From SZUA-254 sp035292425 (GTDB taxonomy: Bacteria > Bacteroidota > Ignavibacteria > UBA10030 > SZUA-254): a stretch of DNA of 40,547 nt. Every line of letters starts with the position of its first letter. Position 1 is the first letter of the stretch. The notes beneath the pieces are model-generated. The model made no database searches, was not told the origin of the DNA, and saw only the letters and a list, made by a program, of their open reading frames with translations. A program made the position numbers and the translations under genes. Below, piece by piece: positions 26,269 to 33,107 of the stretch. The DNA lies in contig DATDQD010000096.1 of assembly GCA_035292425.1 (NCBI GenBank), positions 1 to 40,547 of the forward strand, read 5' to 3'.

Positions 26269-26299
26269 GTAGCGGGGGCAGGCTTCATCCTGCACCTAC
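26269..26299. repeat. Imperfect palindrome, possible dispersed intergenic repeat
   Basis: GCAGG (26278-26282) pairs with CCTGC (26289-26293) over a 6-nt loop. The outer GTAG (26269-26272) pairs with CTAC (26296-26299), with a bulge. It stands in the 382-bp gap 26202-26583, which otherwise holds only the preceding terminator, a weak promoter candidate and no convincing gene. The outline resembles small palindromic repeat families, but only one copy is visible here. Confidence 0.35.
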
Positions 26300-26341
26300 A
26301 GACTGCCATTCGGATATAGTATGTACAGAATATTTTGGAAT

Positions 26342-26370
26342 TTGAGTGCATTCTGCTCTATTGATACTCT
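26342..26370 (+). promoter_or_regulatory. Weak promoter candidate for the kinase-activator pair
   Basis: TTGAGT (26342-26347), a 17-nt spacer and TACTCT (26365-26370) lie in the AT-rich part of the gap before the kinase gene. This would leave a leader of about 200 nt. Other placements are possible. Confidence 0.25.
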
Positions 26371-26583
26371 TTATACGTTTATTGTGCACCACCGTTAAAA
26401 TGATTACTTTCACTCATTCACTGTTCCTACTGCCACGCTGTGAAAGGAAGGGCTCTCCGCAGTGTCGAACCTTCATTTCTGCCCCGCCATCGGTCTCTCC
26501 GATGATATTTTATTCCTAAACTGCTTACCCTCTCACCCATCGGATCCATCTTGTCATTTCCCCCCTGAGCGCAGAACAGGCCG

Positions 26584-29037
26584 ATGCTAAAATCCACGCT
26601 CAAGAACATATTACCCTGGCTTTCTATCCGGAGTAAGCTCATCATTGCTTTCGTCGGACTTTCCATTGTTCCGCTTGCCCTGGTCGGTTTATACAGTATT
26701 TATTTGAATGTCCGGACAATGGAGAAAACCGCCCTTGAGAATCTCACGCACGATGTTCATACCATCCGGGAAAATACTGCAAATTTTCTTGGCAGCATCG
26801 AAAGCGACCTCAGGGTTCTGCGAAATTCGTCGCCGCTTGATCGTCTCATCACGGTCCTCGAGCGGAAATCCCCCGCCCAGACCAAAGTGATTCTCGACAA
26901 TCTCCAATCTGAAGTATTATCCTTTGCGCAAACGAAGCAGATTTATTACCAAATCAGAGTTGTGGACGATGACGGAGACGAACTGTTCCGTATCGAAACA
27001 GTGGACGTTACGGACACGGCATCGATCTACCGGATGGCTGGATCGACTGAGCTGCGGCATGCACGCGAATCATTTTATTTCCTCCTTATCGATCGTCTCA
27101 GAAAAGACCAAATTGCATTTGCACCGGGAGAGCTTGTGGATGACCAGAATCGAAGGATCCCGGTCATCAGTTTTGCGATGCCGCTTATCGGATCACGGAC
27201 CAGGGTCGGCACTCTCATCGCCAATGTATTTGCAAAAAATCTTTTCCGCGTCATCGAAGCAAACCGCCATCTCGAAGTCCAGGGAAAGATCGTTCTCGTA
27301 AACAGCGATGGCCATTATCTCTATCATTCCGAGAAGAAAAAGGACTGGAACAGACTCCTGGCATCACGCGAAGAAGATAATCTCCAGCATGATTACCCGG
27401 GTTCTACTGTTGCGGCGATTCTTTCAGGGAACGAGGGTACTGTCGCAGAAGGGGTCGATGAGATAGTCTCCTATGGTCCACTGTTCTCTACGACCGTTGG
27501 TGATAAAGTTACGCCCGGTTTTACGATGCCTTATTTCGCCTTTGAAAGTGTTCCCAAAGAATTTGTCCTGGGACCGGTACGTTCTTTCGCCTGGACATTT
27601 GCAAGTTTTCTCGGGGTGTTTCTCCTTCTGGCGATCGGGTTGGGATTGTTGGCGACCAGACAATTTACCAGACCTATCGCCGAGTTACACCATGGGGCTG
27701 CCATCATCTCGAATGGGAACTACGGCCAGCGACTTCGCGTGGATACACACGACGAAATCGAAAAACTTGCGGAGCAATTCAATGCCATGGCAGCGTCACT
27801 TGAATCGCATGAACATGAGATCCAGCATCACCGGACGAAGCTCGAAGAGATGGTGAGGAAGCGAACCTTCGAGTTGAATGAAGAGAAGACGAAACTCCAG
27901 GCGATACTCGATCATGTGCCAAGCGCCATCGTTTTATTGGATAAGGATTTTCGAATCCGGAGCGCCAGTGCCGCCTTCTCAACGATCACGGGACGTCGAT
28001 TCGAGGAAGTGGGCGGCAAGGACTGTGAGGCGGTGTTTTTCAATAACAGCTTTTGTCTGGAGTGTGTGTGCAGAAAGGCGATGGCGACCGGCAAGATCGA
28101 AGGCCATGTGGATCAGACGTATGATCATAAATTGGGTGAACGGTTCATTGAACACATTGCGATTCCGATGCATGACAATGGAGAGGTTGATTCTATCCTC
28201 GAGATCATCACCGATATCACAGAGCGCAAGAGATTCGAAAAAAACCTTCTCCAGGCCGAGCGGCTTGCGGCCGCAGGCGAGATGTCGGCAATTATTGCAC
28301 ACGAGTTCCGCAACTCGCTCACTTCGATCAAGATGATCCTGCAGCTTCATGCCGAGTCGAAGAATCTGAATCGCTCGGAGAGGAAGTCGCTCGACGTAGC
28401 GCTGGATTCAATCGACCAGATGGAGAACATCGTCGCAGAGTTGCTTAACTTTGCCCGTCCGAAGCCGATGGAGGTCCACGTCAAATCATTGAACACCATC
28501 GTTGTGGAGAGTTTGGCCTTCGCTCACCAACGGATATCGAAACAGAATATCTCCGTTAAGAAAATCCTGGATGCAGAGTTACCCCCATTCCCTCTCGACG
28601 AACCGTTGATGAAAGAATCGATCATGAACGTATTGATTAATGCCGCACACGCCATCGACAACGATGTTCGGAAGACGAACCTGGGAGTAATCCAAATCCT
28701 CACCAGGCGGGAATGTCTCCGAAAGACGCTGCGAGACTTTGGCATCGACAAAAGCTGGAGGAGGGACGCCTCAAATCCGGTAGGAGCGGAAATTATCCTG
28801 CCGAAAGGCACTGATTGTGCCGTAATTGAAATCCACGATAACGGCTCCGGCATCGAACGTCAATTTCTCCCTCGAATCTTTGATCCGTTCTTCACGACGA
28901 AAACCAACGGTACGGGACTCGGCCTGCCCATGGTGAAGCGGACCGTAAACGCCCACGGCGGGATCGTCGCGGTGAGCAGCACGGTACACAAAGGAACTAC
29001 GGTGAAGTTATATTTGCCCCTTCACCATGAAGCGTGA
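26584..29037 (+). CDS. Membrane sensor histidine kinase (Cache-HAMP-PAS-HisKA-HATPase)
   Basis: An 817-residue kinase. A first membrane segment (FVGLSIVPLALVGLYSIYL, about 22-40) leads into a periplasmic Cache-type domain of about 290 residues. A second membrane segment begins near residue 335 (TFASFLGVFLLLAIGLGLLA), followed by HAMP (FTRPIAELHHGAAIISNGNY) and a coiled coil. A PAS domain starts near 440, with a cysteine cluster (DCEAVFFNNSFCLECVCRKA). HisKA has the phospho-acceptor His573 in IIAHEFRNSLTSIK. The ATPase domain shows NVLINAAHAID, IHDNGSGIE and the G2 run TNGTGLGLPMVKR. It is intact and overlaps the sigma54 activator by 11 nt, so the two form a pair. The stimulus is unknown; the downstream redox genes make an electron-transfer or respiratory cue plausible. 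Confidence 0.95.
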   Translation: MLKSTLKNILPWLSIRSKLIIAFVGLSIVPLALVGLYSIYLNVRTMEKTALENLTHDVHTIRENTANFLGSIESDLRVLRNSSPLDRLITVLERKSPAQTKVILDNLQSEVLSFAQTKQIYYQIRVVDDDGDELFRIETVDVTDTASIYRMAGSTELRHARESFYFLLIDRLRKDQIAFAPGELVDDQNRRIPVISFAMPLIGSRTRVGTLIANVFAKNLFRVIEANRHLEVQGKIVLVNSDGHYLYHSEKKKDWNRLLASREEDNLQHDYPGSTVAAILSGNEGTVAEGVDEIVSYGPLFSTTVGDKVTPGFTMPYFAFESVPKEFVLGPVRSFAWTFASFLGVFLLLAIGLGLLATRQFTRPIAELHHGAAIISNGNYGQRLRVDTHDEIEKLAEQFNAMAASLESHEHEIQHHRTKLEEMVRKRTFELNEEKTKLQAILDHVPSAIVLLDKDFRIRSASAAFSTITGRRFEEVGGKDCEAVFFNNSFCLECVCRKAMATGKIEGHVDQTYDHKLGERFIEHIAIPMHDNGEVDSILEIITDITERKRFEKNLLQAERLAAAGEMSAIIAHEFRNSLTSIKMILQLHAESKNLNRSERKSLDVALDSIDQMENIVAELLNFARPKPMEVHVKSLNTIVVESLAFAHQRISKQNISVKKILDAELPPFPLDEPLMKESIMNVLINAAHAIDNDVRKTNLGVIQILTRRECLRKTLRDFGIDKSWRRDASNPVGAEIILPKGTDCAVIEIHDNGSGIERQFLPRIFDPFFTTKTNGTGLGLPMVKRTVNAHGGIVAVSSTVHKGTTVKLYLPLHHEA

Positions 29038-30442
29038 CGACAAGATCGGAGCCAGCGTCCTGGTCGTCGACGACGACGAGAAAATTCTCTTCGCCTTTCA
29101 GGAAGTACTGAGGAAAGACGGTCACAGGTGCATCGTGGCCAGGAACGGCGAAGAGGCGCTGGGTCAGCTGCTCAAGGAGTCTCCCGATCTGGTGTTCATG
29201 GATATTACGATGCCGAAGCTCGATGGCATCGAGACCCTGAAGCGGATCAAGCAGCACGGGAGTCTCCTTCCGGTGATCATTATCACCGGCTACGGAACGA
29301 TGCAGACGGCGATCAGGGCGGTGCAGAGCGGGGCGTTTGAGTATCTCACCAAGCCGCTGGATGTCGAGAAAATCCGGGAGGTGACAAACAGGGCGATTTA
29401 TGCTCTCAATACCAGAGCGGCGGGGTTGAAGGAAGTTGATGTATACAGGGCGGATGTCGTGGACCGATATGACCTTGTGGGTCGAAGCGACAAGATGCAG
29501 GAAGTCTACAAGCTGATCGGCTCCATCTCGACGACGCCAAATCATACGTCGGTCTTGATTACGGGTGAGAGCGGGACAGGGAAAGAGCTCGTGGCCAGAG
29601 CCATTCATGCCAACGGCACGAATTTCGATGAGCCTTTCATCGGCATCAATTGCACTACCTTGCCGGAATCGTTGCTGGAATCAGAACTGTTCGGATACGA
29701 AAAGGGGGCGTTTACCGGCGCAACCGACCGTAAACTGGGTAAATTCGAGTTTGCAGGGAAAGGTACCATTTTCCTCGACGAAATTATAAACCTCTCGCCC
29801 AACCTCCAACAAAAACTGCTTCGGGTACTCCAGGAGAGAGAATTCGAACGACTGGGCGGAAACACCGCCATACACGCAGAGGGTCGATTCATCGCCGCCA
29901 CGAATCGTGACATCGACCACGAAGTGAAAAAGGGATTTTTCAGGGAAGACCTGTTCTATCGACTGAATATTGTCACGATCCACCTTCCTCCTTTGCGCGA
30001 ACGGAAGGAGGACATACCGATGCTCGCAAGCTATTTCCTGATGAAGTACAACGGCCATCTGAAACGGTCGGTAAAGGGATTTTCGGACGACGCCATGAGC
30101 CTTCTCCTGTCCTACAGGTATCCGGGGAATGTCCGGGAGCTCGAAAATCTCATCGAACGCGCGGTGATGCTGACGAAGGGAGATGTCGTCCTCCCGGAAA
30201 TGATCGAAGATAAACTCGCAACGTCGGTGAAAGGATCCGACACACTTCCAATCATCAGCCCGCTGTTCAGCCAATCCCGCGAACATATCCTGATGCTGTT
30301 TGAAAAACAGTTCCTGATCGGGCAGCTGATAAAGCATCACGGCAACGTAACCGCCGCCGCGAAAGCATCCGGGATGACCAGACAGAATTATCAGCGACTG
30401 ATGAAGAAGTACGACCTCAGCGCAGATCCTTATCGAACGTAA
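29027..30442 (+). CDS. NtrC-family sigma54-dependent response regulator
   Basis: A 471-residue activator. The receiver domain has the acidic pair at residues 15-17, phospho-acceptor Asp59 (LVFMDITMP) and the conserved Lys in YLTKPLD. The AAA+ domain has Walker A GESGTGKE (about 180-187), the sigma54-contact loop GAFTGA (about 227-232), Walker B TIFLDEI and arginine-rich sensor segments (RFIAATNRD, FREDLFYRLN). A Fis-type helix-turn-helix ends the protein (HHGNVTAAAKASGMTRQNYQ). All parts needed to open a sigma54 promoter are present. The ATG overlaps the kinase stop codon. Immediately downstream lie an inverted repeat and a -24/-12-like promoter, so its main target is probably the electron-transfer operon that follows. 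Confidence 0.96.
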   Translation: MKRDDKIGASVLVVDDDEKILFAFQEVLRKDGHRCIVARNGEEALGQLLKESPDLVFMDITMPKLDGIETLKRIKQHGSLLPVIIITGYGTMQTAIRAVQSGAFEYLTKPLDVEKIREVTNRAIYALNTRAAGLKEVDVYRADVVDRYDLVGRSDKMQEVYKLIGSISTTPNHTSVLITGESGTGKELVARAIHANGTNFDEPFIGINCTTLPESLLESELFGYEKGAFTGATDRKLGKFEFAGKGTIFLDEIINLSPNLQQKLLRVLQEREFERLGGNTAIHAEGRFIAATNRDIDHEVKKGFFREDLFYRLNIVTIHLPPLRERKEDIPMLASYFLMKYNGHLKRSVKGFSDDAMSLLLSYRYPGNVRELENLIERAVMLTKGDVVLPEMIEDKLATSVKGSDTLPIISPLFSQSREHILMLFEKQFLIGQLIKHHGNVTAAAKASGMTRQNYQRLMKKYDLSADPYRT

Positions 30443-30520
30443 CGATGCCGGTCTGAACAAACCTCTTTTCTCCTCCCTGCTTTTCTGAATTTACACGCGG
30501 ATTTTCCGCCGGGCCGCCAA

Positions 30521-30542
30521 TTTACACTGGCCACGGTGTAAA
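30521..30542. promoter_or_regulatory. Candidate activator-binding inverted repeat (upstream activating site)
   Basis: TTTACAC (30521-30527) and GTGTAAA (30536-30542) form a perfect 7-bp inverted repeat with an 8-nt spacer. A further TTTACAC half-site lies 31 bp upstream (30490-30496). The centre is about 107 bp upstream of the -24 element at 30637, the usual distance for an NtrC-type enhancer. That the neighbouring activator binds here is inference. Confidence 0.55.
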
Positions 30543-30636
30543 CTCTTTCTTGGCACTATCCGATCCGGCCTCTACCGGCTCTTCGCCAATTCCTCCAATC
30601 CGGCACGTTTCAACGCTTCATTTTTATCCGACGATC

Positions 30637-30652
30637 TGGCACGGTCCTTGTC
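30637..30652 (+). promoter_or_regulatory. Candidate sigma54 (-24/-12) promoter of the redox operon
   Basis: TGGCACGGTCCTTGTC matches the sigma54 consensus TGGCACG-N4-TTGCW except for T in place of C in the -12 element. The spacing between the GG and the -12 TTG is exact. Transcription would start near 30663, giving a leader of about 25 nt before the receiver gene at 30689. A sigma54 activator with an intact GAFTGA loop is encoded directly upstream. Confidence 0.65.
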
Positions 30653-30688
30653 TTTCCAGAGACACATCGGAACGAGCCGGAGTCAGGA

Positions 30689-31081
30689 ATGAGGAAACCG
30701 ACGGTTTTGGTCGTCGATGACGACGAGAATATTCTCTCCGCGTTCAACGATTTTCTGAAAAAAGAGCGCTGTGAGATGATCGCCGCCTCGAGTATGGATG
30801 AGGCAATGGGGATGCTTGAGCGGCGTCGCGTGGATGTTCTCATTGCCGACGTCAGGCTCAAGGCACAGTCGGGCGTCAAGCTCACCCTGGAGGTAAAACG
30901 CAGGCATCCCGGGATTTCAATCATTCTCATCACGGGATATCCGGAGCTCGTCAGCGAATGCGACGCTAAATCGTCCGGCGCGGATTATTTCTTCCTGAAA
31001 CCTCTGAACATTGACAAGCTCCGGGAAGCCGTGTCAATATGTTTGACGCATCGGAATACAGAACCTAAAATGCCGGTATAA
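30689..31081 (+). CDS. Stand-alone response regulator receiver (CheY-like)
   Basis: A 130-residue single receiver domain with no output domain: acidic cluster VVDDDEN (residues 8-14), phospho-acceptor Asp54 in LIADVRL, Thr/Ser region LITGYPE and Lys in FFLKPLN. Length is normal for a CheY-type protein. GGAGTCAGGA precedes the ATG. It is the first gene after the sigma54-like promoter, so it is probably co-expressed with the redox genes. It may compete for phosphate with the upstream activator, serving as a feedback sink, or act as an intermediate in a phosphorelay. Either role is inference. Confidence 0.93.
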   Translation: MRKPTVLVVDDDENILSAFNDFLKKERCEMIAASSMDEAMGMLERRRVDVLIADVRLKAQSGVKLTLEVKRRHPGISIILITGYPELVSECDAKSSGADYFFLKPLNIDKLREAVSICLTHRNTEPKMPV

Positions 31082-31117
31082 TTAAACTCATGTATAACTC
31101 CTGGGAAGGACAACACC

Positions 31118-32365
31118 ATGAAGACCTTTGTGATCTGCGTTCTGGCGGCCGCCTGCCTGCTCGTGCTCTTCGTCGAAGACGGATGGGGCATCCCATCGTT
31201 TTCGCGAAAGTACAAGACCAGCTGCAGCACCTGCCACTACGCCTTTCCGATGCTCAATGCATTCGGTAAAGCGTTTAAAAATAACGGCTACCGTTATCCC
31301 GGTGGCGATGAGAATTATCGGAAGGAAGAACCGGTCAGTCTTGGAGCGGAAGGCTACAAGAAAGTATGGCCTGATGCCGTCTGGCCGGGTGATATGCCCG
31401 GCACCTCGCCGCTCTCGGTGCTTGCAGTCGGCCGGATCAATTACAGCGCACTGAGCAGCGTGAAGTGGGAATTCGAATTCCCGCATGAACTCGAAGTGCT
31501 TTATGCCGGCACGATAGGGGAAGACTTTTCGTTTTTTGGCGAGGTTGAGGTCGAGAATGAAGGCAATGAAACGGAAATCGCGTTCCCGTTTGCGCTGCAA
31601 TTCGATCCCGACCCCGGTTTTCATGTGCGGGTAGGTATGGTCAATGCCGATCCGACGCCTACACATCTCCGGCTTACCAGGAATCATTACAACATGGCGA
31701 GTTTAAGAACCCGGAACGGATGGCGGTTCCGCGATGAACAGATCGGACTGGAAGTGTGGGGTGCCGCCAATGGCGCCGGGGACCGGGGCGGTTTCACCTA
31801 TCGGGCAGGTGTGGTCAACGGACAGGGGATCAGCGATTTGAACCCGCAAAAGGATGTCTATGGGAAACTGACCTATAAGATCGGAGGGTTGGGTGAGATT
31901 GGGGGTACGGAGGGCGCGGAGAGCGAGGCATCGGAATTTTACGTTGACAACTCGATAACCCTCGGCGGTTTTTTTTACAGGGGGATTGCATCAAAAGAGG
32001 GGGCAGACGATGAAGACTTTACGGTGTTTGGCGGCGATGTTGATCTCTGGTACGGCCGCTTCATCGCCAACGCTTCGGTGATGTCGATGAACTCCGACAT
32101 TCCGAATACCGCTGAGCGCAAATCACTGGTGTATTATGCCCAGGGTAACTATGTCCTTTATCCGTGGCTCATCGGTCTCGTGCGGTATGAGTGGGAGGAC
32201 AAAGACACCGACAATGATGCCGTCAAGCCCGTGAATGCAGTTATCCCCGGCGTGACGGTCGTCGCCCGGGCAAACGTAAAATTCATGCTGGAGTTTAAAA
32301 AGTTTCTGGACGACGTGAACGAGAATAACGATACTTTCGTCCTGCAAATGAATTTTGGCATCTAA
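31118..32365 (+). CDS. Outer-membrane monoheme cytochrome-porin fusion (Cyc2-like layout)
   Basis: A 415-residue exported protein. After the signal peptide (MKTFVICVLAAACLLVLFVE...GWG) comes one CXXCH heme site, CSTCH (residues 36-40), in the setting IPSFSRKYKTSCSTCH followed by YAFPMLNAFGKAFKNNGY. The remainder (about 90-415) alternates polar and aromatic residues in short strands with acidic loops and ends in FVLQMNFGI, as an outer-membrane beta-barrel does. A heme module of this type before a barrel is the layout of Cyc2-like iron-oxidation cytochrome-porins. Related SCxxCHxxFPxLNxFG proteins also exist without proven function, so iron oxidation is a hypothesis. GGAAGGA precedes the ATG. 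A stable hairpin follows the gene. Confidence 0.82.
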   Translation: MKTFVICVLAAACLLVLFVEDGWGIPSFSRKYKTSCSTCHYAFPMLNAFGKAFKNNGYRYPGGDENYRKEEPVSLGAEGYKKVWPDAVWPGDMPGTSPLSVLAVGRINYSALSSVKWEFEFPHELEVLYAGTIGEDFSFFGEVEVENEGNETEIAFPFALQFDPDPGFHVRVGMVNADPTPTHLRLTRNHYNMASLRTRNGWRFRDEQIGLEVWGAANGAGDRGGFTYRAGVVNGQGISDLNPQKDVYGKLTYKIGGLGEIGGTEGAESEASEFYVDNSITLGGFFYRGIASKEGADDEDFTVFGGDVDLWYGRFIANASVMSMNSDIPNTAERKSLVYYAQGNYVLYPWLIGLVRYEWEDKDTDNDAVKPVNAVIPGVTVVARANVKFMLEFKKFLDDVNENNDTFVLQMNFGI

Positions 32366-32386
32366 TGAATGCATGGTGAATGATAA

Positions 32387-32420
32387 ATCCGGGGGAGCAG
32401 TGTCCTCCGCTCCCCCGGAT
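32387..32420 (+). terminator. Strong intercistronic hairpin, possible attenuator or mRNA-processing site
   Basis: A perfect 12-bp stem, ATCCGGGGGAGC (32387-32398) with GCTCCCCCGGAT (32409-32420), has a 10-nt loop. It lies 22 bp after the cytochrome-porin stop and 43 bp before the next start. There is no T tract, so it may cause partial termination or protect the upstream message rather than end the operon. Confidence 0.5.
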
Positions 32421-32462
32421 CGTATTGTCAACATGTGAATGTCTTATTGAAAGGAAAACCTC

Positions 32463-33056
32463 ATGAAACACGCGATCATCGCATTGCTCGGTTTCTCTGT
32501 TTGTCTGGTGTGCGGTGCGTACGCCGGAGACATCAAAGGCAAGGTTAAGGCCAAAGGAGCCAGACACGGCGGCGACGCCGTCGTCTACATCGACTCGATC
32601 CCGGGGAAGAAATTCGACCCCCCGAAGGAACACGCCAAGATGGACCAAAAAAACCTGACGTTCATACCGCACGTTCTTCCGATCCTCGCGGGAACGGCAG
32701 TGGACTATCTCAATAGCGACGACGTACTCCACAATGTCTTCACCCCCGAAAAATGCGCCGAAAAGTTCAACCTTGGTACGTGGCCCAAAGGGCAGGTGCG
32801 GTCTTATACTTTTAAAGAGCCCGGATGTATTCCCGTGATGCTGTGCAACGTCCATCCCGAGATGGAAGCGTATATCCTTGTTCTTGGAACACCGTACTAC
32901 GCGGTCAGCGCAAAGGATGGAAGCTATGCCCTGAAGGATATTCCTCCCGGAAAATACACCTTAAAGATCTGGCATGAAAAACTCAAGGGTGACGCGAAAG
33001 AAATCACGGTGCCTGAATCGGGAGAGATGGAGATGAATTTTGAGATAACGAAGTAA
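32463..33056 (+). CDS. Periplasmic cupredoxin-like protein with carboxypeptidase-regulatory-like tail
   Basis: A 197-residue exported protein (signal MKHAIIALLGFSVCLVCGAYA). The plastocyanin-type domain shows a likely type 1 copper site: His90 (SDDVLHNVF), Cys128, His131 and Met134 (MLCNVHPEM). It is preceded by LTFIPHVLPILAGTAVDYLN, typical of cupredoxins described as methylamine-utilisation or plastocyanin-like proteins. Residues about 148-185 form a short beta-sandwich of the carboxypeptidase regulatory kind (DGSYALKDIPPGKYTLKIWH). It could be a soluble electron carrier between the outer-membrane cytochrome and the inner-membrane complex. AAAGGAAA precedes the start. The copper ligands are seen; the redox partners are inferred from gene order. 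Confidence 0.85.
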   Translation: MKHAIIALLGFSVCLVCGAYAGDIKGKVKAKGARHGGDAVVYIDSIPGKKFDPPKEHAKMDQKNLTFIPHVLPILAGTAVDYLNSDDVLHNVFTPEKCAEKFNLGTWPKGQVRSYTFKEPGCIPVMLCNVHPEMEAYILVLGTPYYAVSAKDGSYALKDIPPGKYTLKIWHEKLKGDAKEITVPESGEMEMNFEITK

Positions 33057-33107
33057 TTCCCCGGTCATTCGGAAGGATCAAGGGCGGCGTGATGTCGGGA
33101 GATGCAC

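Noticed and set aside
26266..26300. Possible tRNA 3' half on the minus strand (a G-rich run before GCAGG and CCTGC)
   Set aside because: The arm has a 6-nt loop without the TTCGA core of a T loop, and no D arm, anticodon arm or acceptor partner can be drawn.
30546..30565. A second -24-like TTGGCAC at about 30550
   Set aside because: The sequence at the correct distance is GATCC, not TTGC-like; the site at 30637 fits much better.
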